Of a stretch of DNA of 64,000 nucleotides, positions 47,489 to 57,533 are shown in pieces. The stretch comes from Clostridiaceae bacterium (GTDB taxonomy: Bacteria; Bacillota; Clostridia; DUPQ01): positions 30,003-94,002 of the forward strand of contig DUPQ01000065.1 of assembly GCA_012838235.1 (NCBI GenBank), given 5' to 3'. Numbering within the stretch: the stretch's first letter is position 1; every line of letters begins with the position of its first letter. The notes under the pieces are model-generated. The model did not search any database, had not been told where the DNA came from, and saw nothing but the letters and a program-made list of their open reading frames with translations. The position numbers and the translations under genes were made by a program.

Positions 47489-49321
47489 ATGAAAGAAAAA
47501 GGAAACATATCCATTAATACGGAGAACATTCTCCCTATCATTAAGAAATGGCTTTATTCCGATAAAGACATATTTTTGAGAGAAGTGGTATCTAACGCCA
47601 TTGATGCCGTTACAAAACATAAGAAAGTATCATCGTTAGGTGAGAGCGAGCAACCGGAGAAATACAGAATTGATGTCAAAGTCAATAAGAAAAACAAGAC
47701 CGTTACCGTATCGGACAACGGTATAGGAATGACTTTTGACGAGGTAAAGCAGTATATAAATCAGATTGCATTTTCCGGTGCCATTGATTTCTTCGAGAAA
47801 TACAAGGATAAGACCGATGCAACCGATCAGATTATAGGGCATTTCGGTTTAGGATTCTATTCGGTGTTTATGGTATCGGAATATGTGGAAATACAGACCA
47901 AATCATATATTGAATCGGAGCAGCCGGTTTACTGGAAATCCGACGGAACCAGCGGATACGAGATGAGTGAAGGCACAAGGCAGACCCACGGGACCGACAT
48001 TATAATGCATATAAACTCCGATAAGGAGAATAAGGATCTGGTTAATGTGTGGAAGATGCGGGAAATTTTAGATAAGTATTGTAAATTCCTGCCTGTGGAG
48101 ATTTATCTTTCCGAAGAGGGTGCAAAGAAAGATAAAGACGGTAAGGATGCTTCGGAAGAAAAACCCGTCAACAACACTTCACCTCTGTGGCTGAAAGACG
48201 CCAAAGACTGTACGGATGAGGAATATAAGGCATTTTACCGGGAAGTCTTCCGTGATTTTAAAGAGCCCCTGTTCTGGATTCATCTGAAAATGGACTATCC
48301 GGTCAATCTCCGCGGCATACTGTATTTCCCTAAACTTACCAATGAATACAATACATTGGAAGGTAAAATACAACTTTATTGCAACCAGGTATATGTAGCG
48401 GACAACATAAAGGAGGTCATACCTGAGTATCTGTTGCTGTTAAAAGGCGTTATAGATTGTCCCGATTTGCCGTTAAACGTTTCCAGAAGCTTTTTACAGA
48501 ATGACGGTTATTCGGGAAAGATAGCCGGCCATATATCCAAAAAGGTATCGGATAAACTGAAACAGTTGTATAAGAGCGATGCGGAGCAATACTACAAGTA
48601 CTGGGATGATATCAACATTTTTGTCAAGTACGGATGCTTAAAGGAAGAGAAGTTCTACGATAAGGTAAAGGATATCATCGTATACAAGGATATATACGAC
48701 AAGCATCATACTTTGGAGCAATATAAGAAGATTAATGAAGAGAAAAAGCAGAAGGATGTAATATATTATGTCTCCGATATGCAAAAGCAGGCTCAGTACA
48801 TCAATATATTCAAAGAACATCAACAAAACGCGGTTATACTGGACAATATACTGGATTCGCATTTCCTTACGTTTATAGAATCCAATAATCCCGGAACCTC
48901 TTTTATGAGTATAGACAGCGGCATTAAGGATGTATTGGCGGAAGAAGGAGCGACCGAAGGATTTGACGATATTAAAAAGTTCTTCTTGGAGCTTCTGAAG
49001 GATAAAAAGGTCAGTGTGGAAGTAGAGGCATTAAAATCTTCCGATGTAAGTGCAGTTATAATATCCGATGAATATGAAAGCAGAATGAAGAACATGCAGA
49101 CAATGTACGGTATGGAATTCCCTTCGAGCAACACCCTTGTGCTTAACACACGGCATCCGGTTATAAGTAAGCTGGCAACTATGGAAGATGAGCAAAAGAA
49201 GAGCGATATAGCCATATACATTTATCAACTGGCAATGCTTTCCGCAGGTAAATTGGAAAAAGAAGACATGACGGATTTTCTTAAAAGAAATAACGAAATG
49301 CTTAACAAGAGTACGGAATAG
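47489..49321 (+). CDS. htpG: Chaperone HtpG (Hsp90)
   Basis: GHKL ATPase motifs are REVVSNAIDAVTKHK, DNGIGMTFDEVKQYI, and GHFGLGFYSVFMVS. The middle domain carries the catalytic arginine region NVSRSFLQND. At 610 residues it is complete. GGAGG lies 6 bases before the ATG. It follows the dnaK cluster with a 50-base gap. No second CIRCE element is seen, so its heat control, if any, is by read-through or another regulator. Confidence 0.97.
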   Translation: MKEKGNISINTENILPIIKKWLYSDKDIFLREVVSNAIDAVTKHKKVSSLGESEQPEKYRIDVKVNKKNKTVTVSDNGIGMTFDEVKQYINQIAFSGAIDFFEKYKDKTDATDQIIGHFGLGFYSVFMVSEYVEIQTKSYIESEQPVYWKSDGTSGYEMSEGTRQTHGTDIIMHINSDKENKDLVNVWKMREILDKYCKFLPVEIYLSEEGAKKDKDGKDASEEKPVNNTSPLWLKDAKDCTDEEYKAFYREVFRDFKEPLFWIHLKMDYPVNLRGILYFPKLTNEYNTLEGKIQLYCNQVYVADNIKEVIPEYLLLLKGVIDCPDLPLNVSRSFLQNDGYSGKIAGHISKKVSDKLKQLYKSDAEQYYKYWDDINIFVKYGCLKEEKFYDKVKDIIVYKDIYDKHHTLEQYKKINEEKKQKDVIYYVSDMQKQAQYINIFKEHQQNAVILDNILDSHFLTFIESNNPGTSFMSIDSGIKDVLAEEGATEGFDDIKKFFLELLKDKKVSVEVEALKSSDVSAVIISDEYESRMKNMQTMYGMEFPSSNTLVLNTRHPVISKLATMEDEQKKSDIAIYIYQLAMLSAGKLEKEDMTDFLKRNNEMLNKSTE

Positions 49322-49362
49322 TGTAGTATTATATAATCAAATAAATGCGGAGCGTACGGACT

Positions 49363-52300
49363 GTGGGAAATATAAGAAGAATATATATTGAGCGGAAAAG
49401 CGGATTTGATGCGGAAGCGAAAGGTCTTTTGGACCAATGTGTAAATTTACTGGGAATAAAGAAACTGGAGCATATCCGTATTCTCAACAGATACGATATA
49501 CAGGGAATGGATGACAGCATATATGCCGTAGCTAAATACGGCATTTTTGCCGAAATACAGACCGATACGGTATATGAAGAAGAATTTGATGCAAAGGATG
49601 CTGCATATGTCTTTGCATATGAGTTTCTTCCCGGACAATATGATCAGAGAGCCGATTCTACCGAACAGTGTATACAGCTCATATCCCATACAAGACCAAT
49701 AGTAAAGACCGCTAAGGTGGTATGCCTGTACGGAAATGTGAAAAATGAAGATATAGAAGCAATAAAGAAGTATCTTATCAATCCCGTAGAGTGCCGTATT
49801 ATAAGTATAAAAAAACCTGACAATCTTACCGAACACTTCGAGGTGCCGCAAAGTGTGGATACAGTAACCGGTTTTATAACTTTCCATTCATCCGAGTTGA
49901 AAACACTTAAGCAACAATATTCATTTGCCATGAGCGATGAGGATTTATTGTTTGTACAGCAATATTTCCGATCGGTACACAGAGATCCCACCATTACCGA
50001 ACTGAAAGTATTGGATACCTATTGGTCGGATCACTGCCGGCATACCACATTCAATACCGTTTTGTCCGATATAACGATAGAAAAAGACAAATATAACGAG
50101 ACATGTGAAAATACTTATAAAAGATATTTAGAGATAAGGAAGCAACTGTATAAAGGTAAAGAAAAAGACATAAGTCTTATGGATATCGCAACCATAGGTG
50201 CCAGATACCTTAAAAGTAAAGGACTGTTGGATGATTTGGAAGATACCAAAGAAAACAATGCCTGTTCAATAGTGGTAGAGGCTAAAGTGAATGAGTCTTT
50301 GGAAAAATGGCTGGTTATGTTTAAAAACGAGACACATAATCATCCCACCGAAATAGAGCCTTTCGGCGGTGCCGCAACCTGTCTTGGCGGTGCAATAAGA
50401 GATCCGCTGTCGGGAAGAAGCTATGTGTATCAGGCTATGAGAGTAACCGGAGCGGGAAACCCTTTTACTAAAATAGAAGACACAATTCCCGGAAAACTGC
50501 CTCAGATTAAGATTATTCGGGAGGCGGCAAACGGCTACAGTTCCTACGGTAACCAGATAGGACTTGCCACAGGCTTGGTGGATGAGATTTATCATGACAG
50601 TTATGTGGCAAAAAGAATGGAAGTGGGAGCGCTTATCGGCGCGGCTCCTCTGAAGAATGTAAAAAGGTGTGATCCGGCAGACGGTGATGTGGTATTGCTT
50701 ATAGGCGGAAGAACGGGCAGAGACGGTATAGGCGGTGCTACCGGTTCATCCAAAGGACACACCGAGCAATCGTTGGAAAGTTGCGGGGCGGAAGTTCAGA
50801 AGGGTAATGCCACGATAGAGAGAAAAATACAGCGCCTGTTCCGTAATCGGAAAATGAGTCTTTTGATTAAAAAATGCAATGACTTCGGAGCGGGCGGTGT
50901 ATCGGTGGCTATAGGAGAGTTGGCCGACAGTCTGGATATATATCTCGATAAAGTACCTAAGAAATATGAAGGTCTTGACGGTACCGAACTTGCCATTTCC
51001 GAATCGCAGGAGCGTATGGCCGTTGTGGTGGATAAAAAAGATGTTGATAAAGCATTGAAACTGGCCGAAGAGGAGAATCTGGAAGCTACACCGGTTGCAA
51101 AAGTAACCGATAGCGGTCGTTTAAGAATGTTCTGGAACGGACACACCATAGTGGACATAGAAAGAAGCTTTTTAGATACCAACGGTGTGAAACAATATGC
51201 TAAGGCTTATATTGCCGGGAAAGACGAAAACAACAATCCGTTTTATCTGAAAACCCGTGGAGACAAATCATATAAAGAGCGGTTGTTTGAATCGGTAACC
51301 GATCTGAATGCATGTTCTAAAAAAGGTCTGATTGAAAAATTTGACAGTACGATAGGTTCCGCAACCGTTCTCATGCCTTTGGGCGGAAAGTATCAGATAA
51401 CGCCGGCGGAAGTCATGGCGGCAAAACTTCCCGTATTGAACGGTAAGACAAATTATTGCACATTGATGTCCTACGGATTTTTCCCGCAGATTTTTGAATG
51501 GTCCTGCTTTACCGGTGCCTGTTATTCGGTACTTTCATCGGTTGCGAAAATTGTGGCAGCCGGAGGTGACTATACCAATATACGTTTGACATTCCAGGAG
51601 TATTTCGAGAGTTTAAGGAAAGATCCCGTAAGATGGGGAAAACCTTTACAGGCGGTTTTAGGAGCACTGCATGCTCAGTTGGAGCTCAAGATGCCTTCAA
51701 TAGGCGGAAAAGACTCCATGTCCGGTTCTTTTATGGATATGGATGTGGTTCCCACCCTTATAAGCTTTGCGGTCAGTCATACCGATGCCGAAAACGTGTT
51801 ATCACCGGAATTCAAGAAGGCGGGTAATACGGTTATTCGTTTCAGTCACAGACAAAAAGCCGATAGCACTCCCGATTTTGCCGACTCACTGAAGATTTTT
51901 GCCGCTTTCAAGGAATTGAACCAAAAGAAAGCGATATTGTCCGCAAGTACGGTAAAACACAAAGGAGCGGCTGAAGCGTTATTAAAGAGCTGCTTCGGTA
52001 ATATGATAGGTTTTGAATTATCGGCCGATGTGAACACCTTATTTACCCCCGGCTATTGTGATATCATAGCGGAGATTGACTCGGATAAAATAGAGGATAT
52101 AGAAATATCATATATTTTTGATAAGTATAAAGAAGTTGATATCTCGGTTGTAGGAAAGACAATTGAAGATAAGCAATTTGTCATGGGTAACCTTTCCGTT
52201 GCTCTTAGTGAATTGGTTGAGGCATATACCGATAAATATGAACGGGTTTTCCCCACCAAAGCAAAAACAAATACTCCGAAGATAAACAATACTTTATATG

Positions 52301-53136
52301 ACGGTAAGAGTATTCATTACAGTAAGAATAAAATTGCAACCCCCTATGTATTCATACCGGTATTTCCCGGAACCAATTGCGAATATGATACAAAAAGAGC
52401 TTTTGAAGATCATGGTGCGGTATGTGACTTTTCCGTGTTCAGAAATCTTACACCTGCTCATATTGACGACTCGGTAAAGGATTTTGTTAAAAAGATTAAT
52501 AAGGCCAATATTATCGCCATACCGGGCGGCTTTTCTTCGGGTGATGAGCCGGACGGTTCGGGCAAGTTCATAGCGACGGTATTCCGCAACCCGTATATAA
52601 GAGAGGCGGTTTACGATATGCTGTACAACAGAGACGGATTGATGCTGGGCATCTGTAACGGATTTCAAGCGCTCATAAAGTTAGGACTGGTTCCGTATGG
52701 TAAGATGGTTGAACTTAAAGAAAACAGCCCTACATTGACTTTTAACAGTATTGGAAGGCATGTATCCTGTATGGTTAACACAAAAGTGGTCTCCAAACTG
52801 TCTCCGTGGTTCATGTGTGCCGACCTCGGTGAAGTATATACAATACCGGTAAGTCACGGGGAAGGACGGTTTATCTGTACAAAGGAAGAATATTTAAATC
52901 TTTCAAAGAACGGACAGATTGCAACACAGTATACGGATGATTACAACAATCCTTCGTATGATATACAGTACAATCCCAACGGCTCCTATTATGCCGTTGA
53001 GGGAATAACCAGTCCCGACGGCAGGATATTGGGTAAGATGGGACATTCCGAAAGAATAGGGCAGTATATTTGCAAGAATATACCTGGCAACAAAGATCAG
53101 ATGCTGTTTGCATCGGGTGTCAAGTATTTCAGATAA
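49363..53136 (+). CDS. purL: Phosphoribosylformylglycinamidine synthase, single chain
   Basis: Catalyses the fourth step of purine synthesis. GTG 49363, 10 bases after GGAG, gives MGNIRRIYIERKSGFD, the usual start; ATG 49345 would add six residues without a ribosome site. Motifs include YWSDHCRHTTF, FKNETHNHPTEIEPFGGAATC, GGRTGRDGIGGATGSS and a C-terminal glutaminase with GGFSSGDEPDGSGK, GICNGFQAL (Cys nucleophile) and SHGEGRF. The 1257 residues match the clostridial single-chain type, so separate PurS and PurQ are not expected. No other pur gene is adjacent. Confidence 0.97.
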   Translation: MGNIRRIYIERKSGFDAEAKGLLDQCVNLLGIKKLEHIRILNRYDIQGMDDSIYAVAKYGIFAEIQTDTVYEEEFDAKDAAYVFAYEFLPGQYDQRADSTEQCIQLISHTRPIVKTAKVVCLYGNVKNEDIEAIKKYLINPVECRIISIKKPDNLTEHFEVPQSVDTVTGFITFHSSELKTLKQQYSFAMSDEDLLFVQQYFRSVHRDPTITELKVLDTYWSDHCRHTTFNTVLSDITIEKDKYNETCENTYKRYLEIRKQLYKGKEKDISLMDIATIGARYLKSKGLLDDLEDTKENNACSIVVEAKVNESLEKWLVMFKNETHNHPTEIEPFGGAATCLGGAIRDPLSGRSYVYQAMRVTGAGNPFTKIEDTIPGKLPQIKIIREAANGYSSYGNQIGLATGLVDEIYHDSYVAKRMEVGALIGAAPLKNVKRCDPADGDVVLLIGGRTGRDGIGGATGSSKGHTEQSLESCGAEVQKGNATIERKIQRLFRNRKMSLLIKKCNDFGAGGVSVAIGELADSLDIYLDKVPKKYEGLDGTELAISESQERMAVVVDKKDVDKALKLAEEENLEATPVAKVTDSGRLRMFWNGHTIVDIERSFLDTNGVKQYAKAYIAGKDENNNPFYLKTRGDKSYKERLFESVTDLNACSKKGLIEKFDSTIGSATVLMPLGGKYQITPAEVMAAKLPVLNGKTNYCTLMSYGFFPQIFEWSCFTGACYSVLSSVAKIVAAGGDYTNIRLTFQEYFESLRKDPVRWGKPLQAVLGALHAQLELKMPSIGGKDSMSGSFMDMDVVPTLISFAVSHTDAENVLSPEFKKAGNTVIRFSHRQKADSTPDFADSLKIFAAFKELNQKKAILSASTVKHKGAAEALLKSCFGNMIGFELSADVNTLFTPGYCDIIAEIDSDKIEDIEISYIFDKYKEVDISVVGKTIEDKQFVMGNLSVALSELVEAYTDKYERVFPTKAKTNTPKINNTLYDGKSIHYSKNKIATPYVFIPVFPGTNCEYDTKRAFEDHGAVCDFSVFRNLTPAHIDDSVKDFVKKINKANIIAIPGGFSSGDEPDGSGKFIATVFRNPYIREAVYDMLYNRDGLMLGICNGFQALIKLGLVPYGKMVELKENSPTLTFNSIGRHVSCMVNTKVVSKLSPWFMCADLGEVYTIPVSHGEGRFICTKEEYLNLSKNGQIATQYTDDYNNPSYDIQYNPNGSYYAVEGITSPDGRILGKMGHSERIGQYICKNIPGNKDQMLFASGVKYFR

Positions 53137-53152
53137 GGTATCGGAGGGTAAA

Positions 53153-54190
53153 ATGATTTCAAAAACAGTTATTAAGAAAGTATTGGAATTCGATAATCCG
53201 GGGAGGATAGGATATGATTTCCTTGACGGTTCTTTAAGGGATTTTAAATTTGTAGAGCTTAATATCCCCGTAAAAGAGCACAATAAATGGCAGAAGCCCG
53301 CATATTTTGCCGATATGTATCCCGAATATAAGGATTTTGACGGCACTCTCCGTCTGGATGAATACGGTAACTTATGGGGACGTATGGCTCATGATACCAC
53401 GGGCGGAGGAGAAGTCCTGGAAGGTGCTTTGAAATCCTGGGAGGATCTGGATTCATATAAGTTGCCGGATATTGATGATGAGAAAAGATTTTTTAATGCA
53501 CACTTAAGCGTGGAACCGTATAAAGAACGCTTTATACTGGGTCCTATACCGGGCTGTACCTTCGCTATTATGAGAAATATCCGCAAAATGGAATACTTTC
53601 TGGAAGATCTGGTTCTGGAGGAGGATAATGTTCTTAAACTTCAGGATATGGTTATAACCAAGTTGGTAAACATGGTGGACATGTTCGGAGCCATGAAGTG
53701 TGTTGACGGAATTTTCTTCTGTGAAGACTGGGGCATTCAGGACAGACTGCTGGTATCCCCTGCAATGTGGAGAGAAATTTTTAAACCGGCTTTTGTTAAA
53801 TTATGTACCGCTGCGCGCAGGAATAACTTAAAGGTTCTTATGCATTCCTGCGGTTATATTTATGAAATATTAGACGATCTTTTAGAAGTGGGAATTGATG
53901 CTTTTCAGTTGGATCAACCCACATTGATGGGAATAGAACGGTTGGCGGAAAAAATAGGGGGGAAGGCAACGCTGTTTTCACCGGTAGATATACAGGCAAT
54001 ACTTCCTACAGGAAACAGGCAACTTATACGAGACGCAGCCACTCAGATGGTAGACCTCTTCTATAAAAACGGAGGCTTGATTGCCAAAGATTACGGTGAC
54101 TACAATACCTTACGCATTAAAGACGAATGGGCGGGATGGGCTCGGGAGAGATTTTTTGAGATAGGAGGGTTTGATCCCGGAAAGAAGTAG
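53153..54190 (+). CDS. Uroporphyrinogen-decarboxylase-family protein, second copy
   Basis: ATG 53153 follows GGAGGG. The protein shows the UroD-like barrel: FILGPIPGCTFAIMRNIRKMEYFLEDLV, FFCEDWGIQDRLLVSPAMW with the paired acidic site, VLMHSCGYIYEILDDLLEVGIDAFQLDQPT with the metal-type His-Cys region, and a C-terminal YNTLRIKDEWAGWA. The HxCGxI motif is typical of methylcobamide:thiol methyltransferase relatives, which bind Zn. It is a distant relative of the gene at 11033. It sits alone between purL and mltG. Substrate is unknown. Confidence 0.82.
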   Translation: MISKTVIKKVLEFDNPGRIGYDFLDGSLRDFKFVELNIPVKEHNKWQKPAYFADMYPEYKDFDGTLRLDEYGNLWGRMAHDTTGGGEVLEGALKSWEDLDSYKLPDIDDEKRFFNAHLSVEPYKERFILGPIPGCTFAIMRNIRKMEYFLEDLVLEEDNVLKLQDMVITKLVNMVDMFGAMKCVDGIFFCEDWGIQDRLLVSPAMWREIFKPAFVKLCTAARRNNLKVLMHSCGYIYEILDDLLEVGIDAFQLDQPTLMGIERLAEKIGGKATLFSPVDIQAILPTGNRQLIRDAATQMVDLFYKNGGLIAKDYGDYNTLRIKDEWAGWARERFFEIGGFDPGKK

Positions 54191-54250
54191 AATTCCCGAT
54201 TTAATGATTTTATGGTATATTATAAAAGATGAAATTTTCGGAGCGGATAA

Positions 54251-55633
54251 TTGACTGATACGGATAACGATAAGATAGAAACAGAAGAGAATACCGAATT
54301 GCCTTTAGAACAGGTTGACGATACCGCCAATGAGCAGGATTTTGACCAAGGTCGGGAGCAGGGTATAGAAAAGAAGCAGAGTAAGATACTTACTTTTATC
54401 GACGGTATCTGGAAATTTTTCACAAAAGAACAAGCGGAAAAGCGAAGAGAAAGAAAAAAGAATAAAAAGATTAGAATAGTTGTATATAAACCCAAGTCTC
54501 AATTCAGGAAGTTTATATCGTTGATATTGTGGTTGGGATTTCTGTTTACATTGGGATTTGTTTTCTACAAAGGATATACTTTCACGAACACCCTTGTAAA
54601 AGAAGTTAATGTATTTGATGCCAAAGCTGCAATAGGCACCATAGAAGAGAAGAACCGGAAGGTCGTAAACATACCCAAGGGTGCAAATACGAAAGAAATA
54701 GCTAAAATACTTGTCAATGAAGGAATTATCATAAACGATACCTATTTCTGGGTTTATTCGTTGTTAATGGGTAATGACGGCAACTATAAATCCGGCAATC
54801 ACATTTTTGATGCTTCGGTCACTTATGATTCGGGAAGTATAGATGTTGTTACGGCTCAGGGATATGAAATGCTTATTTACATTCTCTCTTCGGACAGTGT
54901 TCCCAATCCCTCCAAGAAGATTTTCTTTACCGAAGGTCTTACAATGGCACAGACAGTGGAGAAATTTACGGAAAACGACATACGCACAAAGGAAGAGTTC
55001 TATGAGGTCTGCAATAATTATGAGTTCGAATATGATTTTGTAAAGCAGATACCTAAGGATTCCAGGCGTACCAACCGTCTGGAAGGCTATTTATTCCCCG
55101 ACACATATATTTTCGATGTTACCGTCAATGCCGAAGAGGATATTAAAAAGATGCTGGATAACTTCAACAGCAAATTTAATGAGACCTACAGAGCAAAAGC
55201 ACAAGCTTTAGGATATACAATAGATGAAGTGGTGATTATAGCATCGCTGCTGGAAAAAGAAGCATCTACAATGGATGAAAGGGCAATGATAGCGGGTGTG
55301 CTTTACAACAGGATGAATTCTAAAGAGACATATCTCAATTATCTTCAGGTGGATGCAACGATACAGTATATTTACCTCAATGAGACGGGAAAACTTAAGG
55401 AGCAATTGACCAACGAAGATCATGAGATAATGAACAGTTACAACACCTACATGTACAAAGGACTGCCTCCGGGACCGATATGCAATCCTTCTTTAGCCAG
55501 TATAGCGGCCGCTTTATATCCCGAAACTCATAATTACTTCTATTATGTGGCGAAAAATGACGGAACCGATGCTCATGCATATGCCACCACTCTTGAACAG
55601 CATAACTATTACGTTAAGTTATATCAGAAATAG
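54251..55633 (+). CDS. mltG: Endolytic murein transglycosylase MltG
   Basis: TTG 54251 lies 7 bases after GGAG. A long acidic, then basic cytosolic N-terminus (about 1-85) precedes one membrane segment (ISLILWLGFLFTLGFVFY) and a LysM-like then catalytic domain. The catalytic glutamate is in IASLLEKEAS, followed by VLYNRM, LQVDATIQYI and YNTYMYKGLPPGPICNP. It cuts nascent glycan strands. The order mltG-trmR-trhP is conserved in Firmicutes. Confidence 0.95.
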   Translation: MTDTDNDKIETEENTELPLEQVDDTANEQDFDQGREQGIEKKQSKILTFIDGIWKFFTKEQAEKRRERKKNKKIRIVVYKPKSQFRKFISLILWLGFLFTLGFVFYKGYTFTNTLVKEVNVFDAKAAIGTIEEKNRKVVNIPKGANTKEIAKILVNEGIIINDTYFWVYSLLMGNDGNYKSGNHIFDASVTYDSGSIDVVTAQGYEMLIYILSSDSVPNPSKKIFFTEGLTMAQTVEKFTENDIRTKEEFYEVCNNYEFEYDFVKQIPKDSRRTNRLEGYLFPDTYIFDVTVNAEEDIKKMLDNFNSKFNETYRAKAQALGYTIDEVVIIASLLEKEASTMDERAMIAGVLYNRMNSKETYLNYLQVDATIQYIYLNETGKLKEQLTNEDHEIMNSYNTYMYKGLPPGPICNPSLASIAAALYPETHNYFYYVAKNDGTDAHAYATTLEQHNYYVKLYQK

Positions 55634-55635
55634 CC

Positions 55636-56289
55636 ATGGAAAAACGCTTCAACATAGTCAATAACGATGTGGAAAAATATATACAAGACACATTAGCACC
55701 GCTTAGGGACAATCTGCAAGTGATGTACAGGAACGCTTTAAAAAATTGTGTTCCGGTTGTGCGATTGGAAGTCTTAAGAGTACTGGAAACCTACCTTATT
55801 CTTAAAAAACCGTATTCATTACTTGAACTGGGCACCGCAACTGGTTTTACAAGTATTTTCTTTTCCGAATATCTCAAAGATAACGGTTATATTGATACCG
55901 TGGAAAATGATTTGGAAATGGTAAAAAGAGCACGAGAGAATATAAAGGAGATGGCACCCGACAAGAATATAAATGTTATATATGCGGAAGCGTGCGACTA
56001 CTTAAAAAACATCAATAAAAAGTATGATATTATATTCATAGATGCGGCAAAAGGGCATTATGAAGAATATTTTGATATATGTTCAAACCTTGTCAATGAT
56101 AACGGCATAATCTTTTCCGATAATGTCTTATACAGGGGAATGGTTGCCAAAGGCGATAAAATACCTCACAGACAGAAAACACTGGTGGAAAGATTGCATA
56201 GATATCTGGATAAGATTACAAAGGATGAAAGGTTTTGCACATCGATATTATCCGTAGGAGACGGATTATCGATTTCGGTAAAGAAATGA
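55636..56289 (+). CDS. trmR: tRNA 5-hydroxyuridine methyltransferase (TrmR/YrrM-like O-methyltransferase)
   Basis: A class I SAM O-methyltransferase: LLELGTATGFTSIFFSEYL (motif I), VENDLEMVKRARENI, and IIFIDAAKGHYEEYFDIC with the metal-binding aspartate. The C-terminus DGLSISVKK is typical. The family assignment to TrmR, which makes mo5U34 from ho5U34 in tRNA, rests mainly on its place between mltG and the U32 protein, as in Bacillus yrrL-yrrM-yrrN. It ends in an ATGA overlap with the next gene. Confidence 0.87.
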   Translation: MEKRFNIVNNDVEKYIQDTLAPLRDNLQVMYRNALKNCVPVVRLEVLRVLETYLILKKPYSLLELGTATGFTSIFFSEYLKDNGYIDTVENDLEMVKRARENIKEMAPDKNINVIYAEACDYLKNINKKYDIIFIDAAKGHYEEYFDICSNLVNDNGIIFSDNVLYRGMVAKGDKIPHRQKTLVERLHRYLDKITKDERFCTSILSVGDGLSISVKK

Positions 56290-57533
56290 GAGCGATAGAA
56301 CTTCTGGCACCGGCCGGAAATATGGAAAAATTAAGAATTGCATATGCATACGGAGCGGATGCGGTATATCTGGGCTTAAATAAGTTCAGTTTACGCGATA
56401 AAGCGGATAATTTCAGTTATGAGGAACTGGAACATGCTGTAGCCTATGCAAGAGCCCTCGGAAAGAGAATATATGTCACGGTTAATATACTGCCGAAGAA
56501 TAAGGATTTGGAGGAGATTAAAAAGACATTTGACCGATTGTCAGATATTTTACCCGATGGTATCATAATTGCCGACATAGGGCTTATTGAGTTGGCAAAG
56601 AAACATGCCAAAAACATTGATATACATATAAGTACACAAGCCAACATATTAAATAAAGAAAGTGCAAAAGCATTTTGCAGGTTAGGTGCCAAACGCCTTA
56701 TCTTAGGCAGAGAACTGTCGCTTTCCGATGTGGCCCAAATAAAGGATGCCGTAGGAGCAGAGCATGAGATTGAGATATTCATTCACGGAGCCATGTGTAT
56801 ATCCTATTCTGGAAGATGCCTTTTAAGTTCATATATGATAGGAAGAGACGCAAATCAGGGGGATTGCGCTCAACCGTGCAGATGGAAATATGCTCTGATG
56901 GAAGAAAAGCGTCCCGGTCAATATTTTCCCATATATGAAGATGATTTAGGTTCATATATTCTCAATTCCGACGATTTGAACATGATAAATCATATTCCCG
57001 AACTTTTAGAGTGTAAAGCCGACAGTTTTAAGATTGAAGGACGTATGAAGAGTGCCTTTTATGTGGCTACCGTTACCAAAGCATACCGTACGGCATTTGA
57101 TGATTGTATCAGGGATAAGCAAAAGTATTTATCTTCACTGGAGGAATACAACGAGATTGTCTCCATGGCAAGCCACAGACCGTTCACAACGGCATATAAT
57201 CTGGGGTATGAGGACTTTGTAAATAAAACAAGAGAATCCATGACATACTCAAATTCCAACTATATCAGGGAGTATACCTATTGCGGGATAGTGGAGGACT
57301 ATAACAAAGAGCTTGGTCTTGCAAGAGTTCATGAACTGAACCCGGTATATATTGACGATACGGTTATTCTGATGTCTCCGCATATAAACACTTTTGAACA
57401 AAAAGTAATAAAACTTTATGATGAAGATATGCAGCCGATAGATAAAGCACATCATCCGGCAATGAAATATTATCTTAAAACAGATATACCGGTGGAAAAA
57501 GATACCATTATTATAAAAAGAGGTGGACAATGA
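56286..57533 (+). CDS. trhP: U32-family protein, tRNA U34 hydroxylation (TrhP-like)
   Basis: ATG 56286 overlaps the trmR stop; the earlier frame from 56235 is inside trmR. The N-terminus ELLAPAGNMEKLRIAYAYGADAVYLG is the U32 signature. The IHGAMCISYSGRCLLSSYM and GDCAQPCRWKY cysteines probably hold an Fe-S cluster, and FKIEGRMKS follows. These proteins, once called collagenase-like peptidases, hydroxylate U34 using prephenate. The product would be the substrate of TrmR, so the two form one pathway. The end overlaps the next start by 4 bases. Confidence 0.9.
   Translation: MRAIELLAPAGNMEKLRIAYAYGADAVYLGLNKFSLRDKADNFSYEELEHAVAYARALGKRIYVTVNILPKNKDLEEIKKTFDRLSDILPDGIIIADIGLIELAKKHAKNIDIHISTQANILNKESAKAFCRLGAKRLILGRELSLSDVAQIKDAVGAEHEIEIFIHGAMCISYSGRCLLSSYMIGRDANQGDCAQPCRWKYALMEEKRPGQYFPIYEDDLGSYILNSDDLNMINHIPELLECKADSFKIEGRMKSAFYVATVTKAYRTAFDDCIRDKQKYLSSLEEYNEIVSMASHRPFTTAYNLGYEDFVNKTRESMTYSNSNYIREYTYCGIVEDYNKELGLARVHELNPVYIDDTVILMSPHINTFEQKVIKLYDEDMQPIDKAHHPAMKYYLKTDIPVEKDTIIIKRGGQ

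Noticed and set aside
49447..49994. Minus-strand open frames inside purL
   Set aside because: They are shadows of a strongly supported coding frame, with no ribosome site or recognisable protein.
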